A DNA stretch of 64,000 nucleotides. Origin: Candidatus Enterococcus willemsii (GTDB lineage: Bacteria > Bacillota > Bacilli > Lactobacillales > Enterococcaceae). The stretch spans positions 50,426-114,425 of the forward strand of contig NZ_MAEL01000032.1 of assembly GCF_009933335.1 (NCBI RefSeq). The letters run 5' to 3'. Positions 34,805 to 44,801 of this stretch are shown piece after piece. Below the pieces are notes generated by a model. The model saw nothing but the letters and a program-made list of their open reading frames with translations. It did not search any database and was not told the origin of the DNA. Position 1 is the first letter of the stretch. Each line of letters begins with the position of its first letter. A program made the position numbers and the translations under genes.

Positions 34805-35950
34805 ATGAAAAATTATGTGAAAAATATTTTGTTGATTATTGTGGTTGCGTTTAATTTAAGATTGGGTATTTCTAGTGTCCCACCAGTCATGAATGAACTA
34901 AAAGAGACGTTACATATCTCAAACTTTCAGGCAAGTTTATTGCCGAGTATCCCTGTTTTTTGTATGGGATTATTTGCTTTTTTTATTGGCCGTTTTCAAC
35001 AACAATTCGGTCGTAGGAAAAGTATTTTCTTTCTGCTGATTTTGATGGGATTAGCCACCCTAAGCAGAGGATTAATGCCAAGTTATGTTATTTTAGTTTT
35101 CTCTGCTTTTCTGATTGGTTTGAGTGTTGCAATTATTGGTCCGATGCTTTCGGGTTTTATTAAAGAAGAGTTTCCAAATCAAGCAGGATTATTAATTGGC
35201 ATCTATTCATTGGCTATGGGCTTAGGTTCAGTCTTTGCCTCAAGTTCTAGTTCGAAATTAGCGGGAGTGTTTGATAGTTGGTTACCTGCTTTAGCGATTT
35301 GGGGAGTAATTGCGTTAGTGGCAGCCATTTTATGGCTACTGTTTTCCCCGCAAGAAAAAGCAGTAACGGTTCAATCAAGTCATTTGCCATTAAAAGAACG
35401 GCAAGCTTGGAAAATGGTCATCTTTTTTGCGATTCAATCGGGAATGTTTTATAGTCTGCTGACTTGGATTACCGAATTTTATCGTCATGATCCAGAATTA
35501 GCTAGTCGAAGTGTTGTTTTATTAACTACTTTTACGGTGATACAAACGACTTGTAGTTTCTTGATTCCGACATTTATGGATCGCATTGGTCAGCCGATTT
35601 ATTGGATTTATGCTTGTAGTGGGGCAATGCTACTGGGAACGATTTGTTTTAGTATGTCGCATTTGGTACCAGCTGTTTTAGCGATGTGTTTATTTGCTTT
35701 TGGGACGGGCGGTTTTTTCCCGATTGCGATGTTATTGCCTTTGGTACACACCAAGACCCCGAAAGAAGCTAGTTTGTGGACGGGAATGACGCAAGCTTTT
35801 GGTTATATGATTGGTGGGCAAATCCCCGTATTAATTGGGTCATTAATTGATGCAAGTGGTGATTTTCAAATTTTAATTTATATGGTTGTATTATTTAGTG
35901 GGGTATTAGCCTTTTTAGGTTGGCAAATGTTAAAACCAGGTGATGCGTAG
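34805..35950 (+). CDS. MFS transporter, CynX/NimT-like
   Basis: A 381-residue major facilitator protein with about twelve membrane helices. The N-terminal pattern NLRLGISSVPPVMNELKETL is typical of the CynX/NimT (cyanate/nitroimidazole) subfamily, and GRFQQQFGRRKS is the loop 2-3 MFS motif. Substrate is unknown; these subfamily names do not fix it. ATG 34805 has AAAGGAGG upstream. It appears to be a single-gene transcript between a terminator and the PH-domain gene pair. Confidence 0.88.
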   Translation: MKNYVKNILLIIVVAFNLRLGISSVPPVMNELKETLHISNFQASLLPSIPVFCMGLFAFFIGRFQQQFGRRKSIFFLLILMGLATLSRGLMPSYVILVFSAFLIGLSVAIIGPMLSGFIKEEFPNQAGLLIGIYSLAMGLGSVFASSSSSKLAGVFDSWLPALAIWGVIALVAAILWLLFSPQEKAVTVQSSHLPLKERQAWKMVIFFAIQSGMFYSLLTWITEFYRHDPELASRSVVLLTTFTVIQTTCSFLIPTFMDRIGQPIYWIYACSGAMLLGTICFSMSHLVPAVLAMCLFAFGTGGFFPIAMLLPLVHTKTPKEASLWTGMTQAFGYMIGGQIPVLIGSLIDASGDFQILIYMVVLFSGVLAFLGWQMLKPGDA

Positions 35951-36007
35951 TCGACTGGTTTTATCGATATATAATTACCGCATGTGAAAAAGAAAGGTGA
36001 GAAAAGC

Positions 36008-36496
36008 ATGGCGTATCCTTTGCTGGTCAATCAAATGCCAGAAAGAATCAAAAAAGTTTGGCAACGTACATTAGTTGTCACTAGTTGCATCAGCTTCGTA
36101 GTCCTCATTGGGATTAGTATCGCTGCCTATTATTTTGGGTGGTGGAATCAGTATTGGACAATTGTCATGAGTAGCTTGTTTGGCGTGGTCCTTGTTGCAA
36201 CAATTAGTAGTTGGTGGCTTTTGCCGTATCGCTATTTGTATTATCGTTATGAGTTAACCAATGACGAGATGTTGTTTCAAAAAGGTTATTTCTTTCGTTC
36301 AACAACCATCGTGCCAATTGTTCGTATCCAACACATTGAAACAGAACAAGGTCCCTTTCTTCGAAAAGAAAATTTAATGGAAATCGTTGTACATACGGCG
36401 GCAACGACCCATCGAATTGCTGGTTTAGATATCGAAGAAGCCCAACAGTTGCGAGCAGAAATTATGCGTCAAGTGAGGTTGAGAGAGTATGAATGA
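36008..36496 (+). CDS. PH domain-containing membrane protein (YdbS-like)
   Basis: A 162-residue protein with two N-terminal membrane segments (about residues 20-40 and 45-65) and a bacterial PH (bPH_2, DUF304) domain after them. The domain's typical YRYELTNDEMLFQKGYFF and VRIQHIETEQGPFLRK strands are present. ATG 36008 was chosen because AAAGGTGAG precedes it. The gene overlaps its partner (36489) by eight bases. In Bacillus, the YdbS-YdbT pair has the same order and is linked with resistance to certain bacteriocins; a role at the cell envelope is likely but not shown here. Confidence 0.88.
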   Translation: MAYPLLVNQMPERIKKVWQRTLVVTSCISFVVLIGISIAAYYFGWWNQYWTIVMSSLFGVVLVATISSWWLLPYRYLYYRYELTNDEMLFQKGYFFRSTTIVPIVRIQHIETEQGPFLRKENLMEIVVHTAATTHRIAGLDIEEAQQLRAEIMRQVRLREYE

Positions 36497-37874
36497 GAGG
36501 TGTCGTCAACACAGCTTAGCTTTTTTAGTAGATGTCGTCACTAAAATTCGCTCCGTTTTTTTCTTGGTAATTCTTGTGCTAATTCGTTGGCATGATGTGT
36601 ATGCATGGCTGACTTTGCTAGGTTTGAGTGTTATCTTGTTGATTTGGTCAGGACTCGGTTATTTTTTCCACACCTATCAGTTGCTACCAGATATGTTAGT
36701 GGTCTCGTCTGGTATTATAAATAAACATGAAACAAGTATTCCGTATGGACAAATCCAAACGATTAAGCAACAACAGTGGTTTTTCTACAAGCCATTTCAT
36801 GTGGTACGTCTGGCTATTGAAACAGCCAGTGGTCATACAGAACAAGCAGAAGCTATATTGATTGTGCCAGAGAACGTGTTGCGAGAACTGAATCTTCGCA
36901 GAAAAACAGATACAAAAACGCAGCCATTGCAACGATTATACGAAGTATCCTCACGACAAATTCTATTATTTAGTCTGACGAATTTAAGTGTTTTTGCAGG
37001 TGTGGTAGCTTTTGCGGCGATGGTTGAGCAGTTTTTACCAGAGTCTTGGTATGATCAAATATGGAATTTAGGCAATGAATTGGTCCGAGCAGGTTGGCTC
37101 GTAGTGACGGGAGTGCTTGTCAGTCTGGTTGTAGTCTCCATTCTTCTTGCGCTTATCAAAAATTATCTTTTGTATTATGCTTTTCAAGTAAAACGGCAAG
37201 AGAATCAGTTAATCATTGAAAGTGGTTTGTTACAGCGGAAAATTCAAACCATTCCTTTAGCTAAAATTCAAGGCATTACGATTCAGCAAGCTTGGTTACG
37301 TAAAATTTTTGGACTGGTTTCAGTCGAAGTGCTTTTAATGGGTGGCTACGAAGAAGAAACGACGACTAAACTATTTTTATTGCCGATTGTTTATGAGAAA
37401 GATGTCTATCATATTTTGGACTTTCTATTGCCAGAGTGGCAATTGAATGCGCCGGTGCTACAGTATCCTTCTCGTCATTATTGGTGGTATTTTATTCGTA
37501 TTCCTTTGGTGCTGACAGTTCTAGGGATGGTTGGAAGTTATTTTCTTTTTCCTTGGGGAAGTGTTATTGTAGGAGGAGTGGGTCTTATATTGATGAGTAT
37601 TTTTTGGCATGCTAGTTATTTTCAAGGATACGATTTACAGACTTCTACCCGTATTTGTGTCCAAAACTATTTTTTATTGACGCGCGTACAGACGTTTATT
37701 GAGCGCAGTAAAATCCAATCTTTCTCAGAAAAAACGACGAAATGGTTGTATCCCAAAAAGATAGGACATGTGGTGTTTTCTTTTAAAGCGGGGATTGCTC
37801 AGTCATCGGTTCAATTGAACTTTATGCATCAAAATGGCATCCAACAATTGAAAAATTTTTATCAGAATAAATGA
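36489..37874 (+). CDS. PH domain-containing membrane protein (YdbT-like)
   Basis: A 461-residue membrane protein with repeated units of two membrane helices followed by a bPH_2 domain. The repeats are visible as ETSIPYGQIQTIKQQQWFFY (about residues 77-96), LLQRKIQTIPLAKIQGITIQ (about 245-264) and, weaker, ERSKIQSFSEKTTKWLY near the end. It is the YdbT partner of the preceding YdbS-like protein, with translational coupling through the overlap. Biochemical function is unknown. The DUF1054 gene starts 25 bases later. Confidence 0.87.
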   Translation: MNERCRQHSLAFLVDVVTKIRSVFFLVILVLIRWHDVYAWLTLLGLSVILLIWSGLGYFFHTYQLLPDMLVVSSGIINKHETSIPYGQIQTIKQQQWFFYKPFHVVRLAIETASGHTEQAEAILIVPENVLRELNLRRKTDTKTQPLQRLYEVSSRQILLFSLTNLSVFAGVVAFAAMVEQFLPESWYDQIWNLGNELVRAGWLVVTGVLVSLVVVSILLALIKNYLLYYAFQVKRQENQLIIESGLLQRKIQTIPLAKIQGITIQQAWLRKIFGLVSVEVLLMGGYEEETTTKLFLLPIVYEKDVYHILDFLLPEWQLNAPVLQYPSRHYWWYFIRIPLVLTVLGMVGSYFLFPWGSVIVGGVGLILMSIFWHASYFQGYDLQTSTRICVQNYFLLTRVQTFIERSKIQSFSEKTTKWLYPKKIGHVVFSFKAGIAQSSVQLNFMHQNGIQQLKNFYQNK

Positions 37875-37898
37875 ATCTATACAGAAAGAGTGAACGAA

Positions 37899-38504
37899 AT
37901 GTTTAACGAAACAAGTTTTGAAGTATTTCAAGTTGAAGGACTGGACGAACGAATGGCAGCTATTCGCAAGGATATTCAGCCTGTTTTTCAATCCTTAAAT
38001 GAATATTTTAAAGCTAAATTAGAACCAGAAGTCGAAGATGAGCTATTTATTCATATTGCACAACATATTCGTCGGACGGTCCATCCTCCTGAAAATACTT
38101 GGTCAGCATTGAGTCGCCAAAAACGTGGTTATAAAATGGAAGCTCATTTTCAATTAGGAATCTTTCCTGAGTATGTATTTATGTGGCTGTCAATTATTGA
38201 TCAACCAAAAGGCAAAGAGCAAATGGCGGATGCCTTACTGGCACATCCAGAGTGGTGGACTAATTTGCCGAAGGATTTTGTTTTCAACAAAGATCATACT
38301 AAAAGTGATTATGAACCATTGACACACGAAGCATTCGAGAAAGCTTTGCAGCGTTTGAAAAAGGTGAAAAAAAGCGAACTTCAAATCGGCCGCATTATTC
38401 CAAAAGACAGTGAGTGGGATTTGGAGCGTATGAGACAATATATGTTAGAAACTTATCAAGCTTTAGTTCCGATTTATATCGGTTTAAAAGAGGTTGGCGA
38501 ATAA
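37899..38504 (+). CDS. DUF1054 (UPF0637) family protein
   Basis: A 201-residue soluble protein with the UPF0637 pattern: FEVFQVEGLDERMAAIRKDI near the N terminus, HPPENTWSALSRQKRGYKM in the middle, HFQLGIFPEYVFMWLSII after it, and a helical C terminus ending with LVPIYIGLKEV. Relatives include Bacillus YktB; function is unknown. ATG 37899 is preferred over GTG 37890, which falls inside the ribosome site (AAAGAGTGA). A bidirectional terminator follows. Confidence 0.88.
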   Translation: MFNETSFEVFQVEGLDERMAAIRKDIQPVFQSLNEYFKAKLEPEVEDELFIHIAQHIRRTVHPPENTWSALSRQKRGYKMEAHFQLGIFPEYVFMWLSIIDQPKGKEQMADALLAHPEWWTNLPKDFVFNKDHTKSDYEPLTHEAFEKALQRLKKVKKSELQIGRIIPKDSEWDLERMRQYMLETYQALVPIYIGLKEVGE

Positions 38505-38522
38505 AATCGCCAACCTTTTTTT
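38491..38522. terminator. Bidirectional terminator
   Basis: AGGTTGGCGA pairs with TCGCCAACCT over six bases with a T run; it overlaps the end of the DUF1054 gene and faces the end of bioY. Confidence 0.88.
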
Positions 38523-38523
38523 G

Positions 38524-39066
38524 TTATTTGGAGCTTAAAAATTTTTCAGGCAATCGTCGCAATAACAGGACACCAATCGTGCCAGCGGCAATAGCTTTAA
38601 TGATTTCTGGTAGTAAGAAATGTAAAAAGCCTCCTAGCATAGCAGCTGTCCAAGTTAAATCGTTGGCGATTTTTAACCAAATACTACCAAATAATAAAGT
38701 CACGATAAAACTAATTAAATTCGCTAAAATCACCCAAAAAAAGGTTAGTGGCACTTTTTTTAATAATGTTCCAAGTAACAGCCCTGTAAATAAAAATCCC
38801 ACCAAATAACCACCAGTCGGACCTAAGACAGCACCAATTCCGCTGCCCGCGCCTGCATAAACAGGTAAACCAATTAAACCTAATAATAAATAAATGATAA
38901 TTGCCCAAGTTCCTGTTTTGCGACCGAGTAAGGTAACGGTTAGACCGACAATAAATGTTTGTAGGCTTAATGGAACAGGACCTAATGGAATAATGATTTG
39001 TGAAAAGACCGCAATCACACCGGCAAAAATGGCGGCTGTTAGTTGTTCTCGTAAGGATAATTTCAT
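38524..39066 (-). CDS. bioY: Biotin transporter BioY (ECF substrate-binding subunit)
   Basis: A 180-residue membrane protein with six hydrophobic segments. The family landmarks QIIIPLGPVPLSLQTFIVGL near the N terminus and the GPTGGYLVGFL segment near the middle are intact. BioY binds biotin and works with an energy-coupling module (EcfA, EcfA', EcfT) encoded elsewhere. No biotin synthesis gene is in the window, consistent with a biotin auxotroph. A BirA-like operator lies just upstream, which is the usual control of bioY. Confidence 0.95.
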   Translation of the reverse strand: MKLSLREQLTAAIFAGVIAVFSQIIIPLGPVPLSLQTFIVGLTVTLLGRKTGTWAIIIYLLLGLIGLPVYAGAGSGIGAVLGPTGGYLVGFLFTGLLLGTLLKKVPLTFFWVILANLISFIVTLLFGSIWLKIANDLTWTAAMLGGFLHFLLPEIIKAIAAGTIGVLLLRRLPEKFLSSK

Positions 39067-39083
39067 TTTTTCAACTCGCTTTC

Positions 39084-39137
39084 TGTCAACTTGTTATTAA
39101 TGTTTGGTTAACGTTGTGAGTATAACATATCGTTAAC
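39084..39137 (-). promoter_or_regulatory. Candidate BirA (biotin) operator before bioY
   Basis: TGTCAAC (39084-39090) and GTTAAC (39107-39112) are 16 bases apart, close to the Firmicutes BirA pattern TGTNAAC-N14-16-GTTNACA. A second pairing, GGTTAACG with CGTTAACC (39106-39113 and 39131-39138), is perfect but has a 17-base spacer. Either would allow repression by biotinyl-AMP-bound BirA. Confidence 0.55.
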
Positions 39138-39158
39138 CTGTAGTAAATAACAAGGTAA

Positions 39159-39187
39159 CAAAAAGACAGCCACGAATGACTGTCTTC
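39159..39187 (-). terminator. Terminator of acnA-icd
   Basis: On the minus strand AAGACAG pairs with CTGTCTT and is followed by TTTTG. Confidence 0.7.
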
Positions 39188-39191
39188 TTAT

Positions 39192-40457
39192 TTATTCTTT
39201 AATAATCGATACGAGTAACGAACCAAATTCTTGGGTTGTTAATTGAGTAGCATCTGGCAAGGCATGCGCAAAGTCCGCTGTGACTTGCTTGGTACGAATG
39301 GCTTGCTCAATAGCTGAAGTGATTAAATCTGCCGCTTCTTGCCAACCAAGAAATTCTAACAACATACCACCAGAAAGTAAGAGTGAGCATGGATTAGCTT
39401 TGCCTTCACCCGCAATATCGGGTGCTGTCCCATGTGTCGCTTCAAAGATAGCATACCCTGTTTCATAATTAATATTGCCACCAGGAGCAATTCCGATACC
39501 GCCAACTTGTGCAGCTAATGCATCAGAAATGTAATCACCATTTAAGTTACACGTTGCCACGACATCGTATTTTTCAGGATACAACAAAATTTGTTGTAAG
39601 AAGTTATCTGCAATCACATCTTTGACAATGATTTTACCTGCCGCTTCCGCCGTCGCAAGAGCTTCATCTGCTGCTTTGGCACCTTCTGCTTGTTTAATTG
39701 CTTGGTATTGATTCATTGTAAAGCATTGTTCTTTATACGTAGTTTCTGCTAACTCATAGCCCCAGTTTTTGAAGCCACCTTCTGTGAACTTCATGATATT
39801 TCCTTTATGAACAAGAGTTACCGTTGGGCGTTTTTGTGCAATCGCAAAGTCAATAGCAGCGCCAATTAGTCGTTTACTCCCTTCTTCAGAAACGGGCTTA
39901 ATACCAATTGCTGAAGATTCTGGGAAGCGAATATTTTTGACTGCAAATTGTTCTTGTAGGATTTGAATAAGTTGTTTGGTTTCAGGTTGATCTTTGGCAA
40001 ATTCAATCCCAGCGTAGACATCTTCCGTGTTTTCACGGAAAATCACCATATCGGTTTTTTCAGGTTCTTTCACTGGAGAAGGGACACCTTCAAAGTAACG
40101 TACTGGGCGAACACAAGCGAATAAATCTAATGTTTGACGCAAAGTGACATTCAATGAACGGATGCCACCACCGACAGGCGTTGTCAAAGGTCCTTTTAAA
40201 GCAACTTTGGCTTGTTCAATGGCAGCTAAGGTATGATCAGGGAGCCAACTACCGGTTTCTTCGAATGCTTTTTCGCCAGCTAAAATTTCTTGCCAGAAAA
40301 TTTTGCGGCTATCACCATACGCTTTCGTAACGGCAGCGTCAAGGACGGGTTGAGAAGCCGCCCAAATTTCTGGCCCCACGCCATCCCCAGCAATAAAGGG
40401 GATGGTTGGTGTGTCAGGAATGGTTCGTTGCCCATTGTTTACAGTAATGTAAGTCAT
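39192..40457 (-). CDS. icd: Isocitrate dehydrogenase, NADP-dependent
   Basis: A 421-residue enzyme that oxidises isocitrate to 2-oxoglutarate and CO2. Motifs include [12 protein letters not shown] (N terminus), the substrate loop [13 protein letters not shown] with Ser and Arg ligands, [15 protein letters not shown], the lysine in [13 protein letters not shown], and [20 protein letters not shown] with metal-binding Asp. [14 protein letters not shown] near the C terminus belongs to the nucleotide site and, with its following sequence, fits NADP. It lies 15 bases after acnA on the same strand. With acnA and the divergent citrate synthase it supplies 2-oxoglutarate for glutamate synthesis. Confidence 0.96.
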   Translation of the reverse strand: MTYITVNNGQRTIPDTPTIPFIAGDGVGPEIWAASQPVLDAAVTKAYGDSRKIFWQEILAGEKAFEETGSWLPDHTLAAIEQAKVALKGPLTTPVGGGIRSLNVTLRQTLDLFACVRPVRYFEGVPSPVKEPEKTDMVIFRENTEDVYAGIEFAKDQPETKQLIQILQEQFAVKNIRFPESSAIGIKPVSEEGSKRLIGAAIDFAIAQKRPTVTLVHKGNIMKFTEGGFKNWGYELAETTYKEQCFTMNQYQAIKQAEGAKAADEALATAEAAGKIIVKDVIADNFLQQILLYPEKYDVVATCNLNGDYISDALAAQVGGIGIAPGGNINYETGYAIFEATHGTAPDIAGEGKANPCSLLLSGGMLLEFLGWQEAADLITSAIEQAIRTKQVTADFAHALPDATQLTTQEFGSLLVSIIKE

Positions 40458-40472
40458 AAAATTTCTCCTTTG

Positions 40473-43148
40473 TTACGCCATTTTTTTACGGATAACCATT
40501 GGTAAAATACCTTGGTTTTTCCAATAACGGATATCAGCTGGTGCATCAAAGCGTAGGCGTGTCATGAAGCGTACTTCAGAACCATCCGCTTTTTTCGCAA
40601 CAACATCAATTAGTTGTTGAACTTGTGGTTCTTCTGGTAAGAAGACATTAAAGGTTTCTTCGCCAGTCAAGCCCAGTGATTCAGCAGTATCGCCCTCTAA
40701 ATATTCTAAAGGTACTACACCCATCATCACAAGGTTACTACGATGAATTCGCTCAAAGCTTTCAGCTAGTACGACTTTGACACCCAATAATTGGGTTCCT
40801 TTGGCTGCCCAGTCACGGGAAGAACCCATGCCATAATCTTTACCAGCTAGGACGATGCCACCAATATTATTTTCTTGGTATTTCATCGCAGCATCATAAA
40901 TCGACATTTCTTCGCCAGTTGGCAAATATTTTGTCACGCTACCAGTACTTCCTGGAACCAATTCATTTTGTAAACGAATGTTACCAAATGTTCCACGCAT
41001 CATCACTTCATGATTGCCTCGTCGAGAACCAAAAGAGTTAAAATCACGATAAGCGACTTCTTTTTCTTTCAAGTATTTTCCAGCAGGGGAATCTAAGCCG
41101 ATGCTTCCAGCAGGCGAAATATGGTCAGTTGTAACAGAATCTGCTAATTTTGCTAACACATGTAAATCTTCCAAAGTTCCTTGTTTTGGTAATTCTTTGG
41201 TTAATCCTGCAAAGAATGGTGGGTTCGCGATGTAAGTCGATTCATCATCCCATTCATAACAATCACTGGTTGTTGTTTCAATTTCATTCCAACGTTCATT
41301 GGCATCAAATAAATGTGAATAAGCTTCTTTGAAGGCATCTGGTGATACGTATTGTTGAATGCAAGCATTGACTTCTTCCGCACTTGGCCAAAGCTCATCT
41401 AACATCACTGGTTGACCGTCTTTGTCAAAGCCAACTGGCTCTTTGGTCAAGTCTTTACGGACTGTTCCAGCTAAGGCGTATGCTACAACCAATGGCGGTG
41501 AAGCCAAGTAGTTGGCTTTAATCAGTGGATGAATTCGACCTTCAAAGTTTCGATTCCCTGATAAAACAGAAGATACAACCAATTGTTCGTCTTGAATAGC
41601 ATCAGCAATAGCCTCGTCTAAAGGACCAGAATTTCCGATACAGGTTGTACAACCGTAGCCGACTAAATAGAACCCTAATTTTTCCAAGTAAGGAAGTAAA
41701 CCACTTTTTTCTAAATAAGATGTAACGATTTTTGAACCAGGAGCTAAAGAAGTTTTGACATAATCAGGAACTTTCAAGCCTTTTTCCACAGCATTTTTAG
41801 CTAATAAACCAGCAGAAAGCATAACGAACGGATTGCTAGTATTCGTACAGCTTGTGATGGCTGCTAGTAAAACATCCCCTGTATGCAATGTTTTATCTTC
41901 TTTGTCCCAATCAATAGTGGCGGTTTTATCCAATTCATCTGGAGATAAACCAAAACCTTTTGGTCCAACTGGCGCAGGAATCGATGTATTGAAATCTTCT
42001 GCTACCTGAGACAAGGCAATTCGATCTTGTGGACGTTTTGGTCCAGCAAGTGATGGCATAATGTCGCCTAAGTCCATTGTGACAACTTTGGTATAGGTTG
42101 GAACGACTTCTTTATCATAAAACAAGTGATTTTCTTTGGCGTAAGTTTCAACAAGGGTTATTAACTCGTCGGAACGTCCAGTAGTTGCCATATAATTTAA
42201 TGTTTCTTCATCAATTGGACAGAATCCACATGTTGCTCCGTATTCTGGCGCCATATTGGCTAAAGTTGCTCGATCAGCCAAGCTTAATTCAGAATAACTT
42301 GGTCCGAAAAATTCCACGAATTTACCGACCACTTTTTCATTACGCAATCGTTCAGTCACGGCTAACGCTAAGTCAGTAGCCGTTGTACCAGCAGGGAAGG
42401 AGCCCACAAATTCCACACCGATTACTTCTGGTGTTGGGAAGAAAGAGGCTTCACCTAAAATTGCCGCTTCGGCTTCAATGCCGCCAACGCCCCAACCTAA
42501 TACGCCTAAACCATTAATCATCGTTGTATGTGAATCTGTTCCTTGCAACGTATCAGGATAAAGTAAGAGCCGATCATCAACTTCTTTTGTAATTACTACA
42601 TCTGACAACGATTCAATATTTACTTGGTGAATGATTCCTGTTTCAGGTGGAACAACTTCGAAATCATCGAATGATTGTTGTGCCCATTTCAAAAATTGAT
42701 AACGTTCTTGATTACGTTCAAATTCTCGTTCAGTATTAATAGCGATAGCTTCTGGACGGCCAGAGGCATCAACTTGCACGGAATGGTCAACAACCAAGGT
42801 AACAGGAATTTCAGGATTAATATCGGAGGCTTTGCCACCAAGGGAAACAATCGCATCTCGCATAGCTGCTAAATCAACCACTGCAGGGACACCGGTAAAA
42901 TCTTGTAGCACAACACGCGCAGGTTTAAATGGAATAACGCCTTTTGGTTCAGCAGGATTCCAGTTAACAAGGGTCTCAATATTTTCTTCTGTGACATCTT
43001 CGCCTAAATGACGAGCAACACTTTCTAATAAAACACGAATCGAGTAAGGTAAGGCAGTTAAGTCTCCGTTAAAGGAGTTCGCTACCTCTTGAATATCACA
43101 AAAATCATATTCTTTTTTATTCAAGGTTAGTTGTTTCTTCCAATTCAT
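40473..43148 (-). CDS. acnA: Aconitate hydratase
   Basis: A 891-residue AcnA-type aconitase. The three cluster cysteines are in [11 protein letters not shown] (about residue 435) and [12 protein letters not shown] (about 500). The [20 protein letters not shown] stretch and the C-terminal swivel motif [16 protein letters not shown] are intact. It isomerises citrate to isocitrate through cis-aconitate. ATG 43148 was chosen with GGAGG seven bases upstream; a TTG three bases earlier is an alternative. It is cotranscribed with icd and diverges from the citrate synthase gene, forming a compact oxidative branch. Confidence 0.97.
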   Translation of the reverse strand: MNWKKQLTLNKKEYDFCDIQEVANSFNGDLTALPYSIRVLLESVARHLGEDVTEENIETLVNWNPAEPKGVIPFKPARVVLQDFTGVPAVVDLAAMRDAIVSLGGKASDINPEIPVTLVVDHSVQVDASGRPEAIAINTEREFERNQERYQFLKWAQQSFDDFEVVPPETGIIHQVNIESLSDVVITKEVDDRLLLYPDTLQGTDSHTTMINGLGVLGWGVGGIEAEAAILGEASFFPTPEVIGVEFVGSFPAGTTATDLALAVTERLRNEKVVGKFVEFFGPSYSELSLADRATLANMAPEYGATCGFCPIDEETLNYMATTGRSDELITLVETYAKENHLFYDKEVVPTYTKVVTMDLGDIMPSLAGPKRPQDRIALSQVAEDFNTSIPAPVGPKGFGLSPDELDKTATIDWDKEDKTLHTGDVLLAAITSCTNTSNPFVMLSAGLLAKNAVEKGLKVPDYVKTSLAPGSKIVTSYLEKSGLLPYLEKLGFYLVGYGCTTCIGNSGPLDEAIADAIQDEQLVVSSVLSGNRNFEGRIHPLIKANYLASPPLVVAYALAGTVRKDLTKEPVGFDKDGQPVMLDELWPSAEEVNACIQQYVSPDAFKEAYSHLFDANERWNEIETTTSDCYEWDDESTYIANPPFFAGLTKELPKQGTLEDLHVLAKLADSVTTDHISPAGSIGLDSPAGKYLKEKEVAYRDFNSFGSRRGNHEVMMRGTFGNIRLQNELVPGSTGSVTKYLPTGEEMSIYDAAMKYQENNIGGIVLAGKDYGMGSSRDWAAKGTQLLGVKVVLAESFERIHRSNLVMMGVVPLEYLEGDTAESLGLTGEETFNVFLPEEPQVQQLIDVVAKKADGSEVRFMTRLRFDAPADIRYWKNQGILPMVIRKKMA

Positions 43149-43186
43149 CAAAATGCCTCCAATTCTAATTTAAGGTCTTAGGTATA

Positions 43187-43261
43187 ATTATACGTTTTAT
43201 ATTTAAGAAAATCAAATAAGTAAATTAAAAAACTTTCATTTTTACGTTATCGTGTTATAAT
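43187..43261. promoter_or_regulatory. Divergent promoters of acnA-icd and citrate synthase
   Basis: Minus strand: TTGATT (43210-43215), 17 bases, TATAAT (43187-43192), driving acnA. Plus strand: extended -10 TGTTATAAT (43253-43261), driving citrate synthase. The two -10 elements are about 65 bases apart, so a shared regulator could act on both. Confidence 0.65.
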
Positions 43262-43329
43262 GATTTCTATGATTTGTTTTAAAACAAAAGAGATAATTAG
43301 AGAAAATGAGACAGATAGGAGGAGAAAAT

Positions 43330-44694
43330 GTGACGGAAAAGAAAAATACCTTTCCAAGTTTAGAAGAACTTGCATCAAGATGTTATGAAAATGATAAAAT
43401 TGATATGCAACTTTATACAGATTATGATGTGAAGCGCGGTTTACGAGACCAAAACGGAAAAGGGGTTGTTGTTGGGCTAACCAATATCTCAACTATTTAC
43501 CCTGAAAAGATTGTCGATGGTAAGAAAGTACCGGGATGTGGCGAGTTACGTTATCGTGGGATAGACATCGAAGAACTTGTGAATGGCTTTGTGTCTGAAG
43601 GACGTTTTGGGTTTGAAGAGGTTGCATATTTATTACTTTTTGGAAATTTGCCTTCAGAGAAACATTTGGTTGATTTTCAAGAGATTATTGCCAGCAGACG
43701 AACACTTCCAAGCGATTTTGTACGTGATGTTATTATGACTGCCCCGGCTGCAAGTATTATGAATAGTTTATCACGCAGTATTCTGACATTGGCAAGTTAT
43801 GATGAGTACGCAGATGATGTGAGTATTGAAAATGTGTTAAATCAGAGTTTGGATTTAATAGCTGTTTTTCCTTTACTTGCGGTATATGCGTATCATGCGC
43901 ATAATCATTACGGGAATGGCGGTAGCATGTACATCCACCAACCGAAAGAAGGGTTGAGTACAGCGGAAGCGATTTTGATGATGTTGCGTCCTGATCAAAA
44001 ATACACACACCAAGAGGCACAAACGTTGGATATGGCGCTTGTTTTGCATATGGAACATGGCGGTGGGAACAACTCGACATTTACCACACGTGTTGTGACT
44101 TCCAGTGGCTCGGATACGTATTCGACAATCGCAGCAGCATTAGGTTCATTAAAAGGGCCGAAACATGGTGGCGCGAATATTAAAGTAACGCAGATGATGG
44201 AAGATTTGAAAGCAACTGTGAAAGACTACTCTGATGAAGAAGCGGTTCGAGAATACTTAGTGAATATTCTAGATAAAAATGCCTTCGATAAAAAAGGGTT
44301 AATTTACGGAATGGGGCATGCTATTTATAGTGACAATGATCCAAGAGCCGCTATTTTTAAACGTTACGTATCCAAACTTGCGGAAGAAAAAGGCGAAGAA
44401 GCGCAAGCGGAATTTGATTTGTACCGCTTGGTGGAAAGAGTGGCACCTGAAGTCATTATGGAAAAACGGAAAATGTACAAAGGCGTTAGTGCCAATATCG
44501 ATTTTTTCAGTGGTTTTGTTTACAACATGTTAGGTTTACCGCAAGAGTTATATACGCCGATATTTGCTATCGCTCGTATCGTTGGTTGGTCTGCGCATCG
44601 AATCGAAGAATTAATTAATTCACAACGAATTATGCGTCCGGCATATAAAGAAGTCTCGGAGGACCGTCATTATGAAGCGTTAGACGAACGCTAA
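43330..44694 (+). CDS. Citrate synthase (citrate/2-methylcitrate synthase family)
   Basis: A 454-residue enzyme condensing oxaloacetate and acetyl-CoA. Family motifs include GCGELRYRGIDIEELV, the catalytic histidine in VLHMEHGGGNNSTFTTRVV, GSLKGPKHGGANIKV, and GMGHAIYSDNDPRA with the second histidine. It is longer than the usual type II enzyme of Bacillus (about 370) by an N-terminal extension of some 50 residues, as in a subgroup found in clostridia and lactic acid bacteria. The start is GTG 43330; the ATG overlapping it at 43328 leads straight to a stop, and AGGAGG lies at a proper distance. Specificity for 2-methylcitrate cannot be ruled out, but linkage to acnA and icd points to citrate. 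Confidence 0.93.
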   Translation: MTEKKNTFPSLEELASRCYENDKIDMQLYTDYDVKRGLRDQNGKGVVVGLTNISTIYPEKIVDGKKVPGCGELRYRGIDIEELVNGFVSEGRFGFEEVAYLLLFGNLPSEKHLVDFQEIIASRRTLPSDFVRDVIMTAPAASIMNSLSRSILTLASYDEYADDVSIENVLNQSLDLIAVFPLLAVYAYHAHNHYGNGGSMYIHQPKEGLSTAEAILMMLRPDQKYTHQEAQTLDMALVLHMEHGGGNNSTFTTRVVTSSGSDTYSTIAAALGSLKGPKHGGANIKVTQMMEDLKATVKDYSDEEAVREYLVNILDKNAFDKKGLIYGMGHAIYSDNDPRAAIFKRYVSKLAEEKGEEAQAEFDLYRLVERVAPEVIMEKRKMYKGVSANIDFFSGFVYNMLGLPQELYTPIFAIARIVGWSAHRIEELINSQRIMRPAYKEVSEDRHYEALDER

Positions 44695-44735
44695 AAAATA
44701 TCTGTGCATCTTAAGAGATGCGCAGATATTTTTTT
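44694..44735 (+). terminator. Citrate synthase terminator
   Basis: AAATATCTGTGCATCT pairs with AGATGCGCAGATATTT (one G-U) over a TTAA loop, then T run. Confidence 0.92.
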
Positions 44736-44801
44736 GTTTGGAAAGGTGTCATAAGAGAAGATTTTATTCATGTTATACTTAAGTAGAAGGGGTGAAAGCA
44801 A

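Noticed and set aside
38414..38809. Plus-strand frame across the DUF1054-bioY junction
   Set aside because: Runs through a terminator and opposite bioY; no family resemblance.
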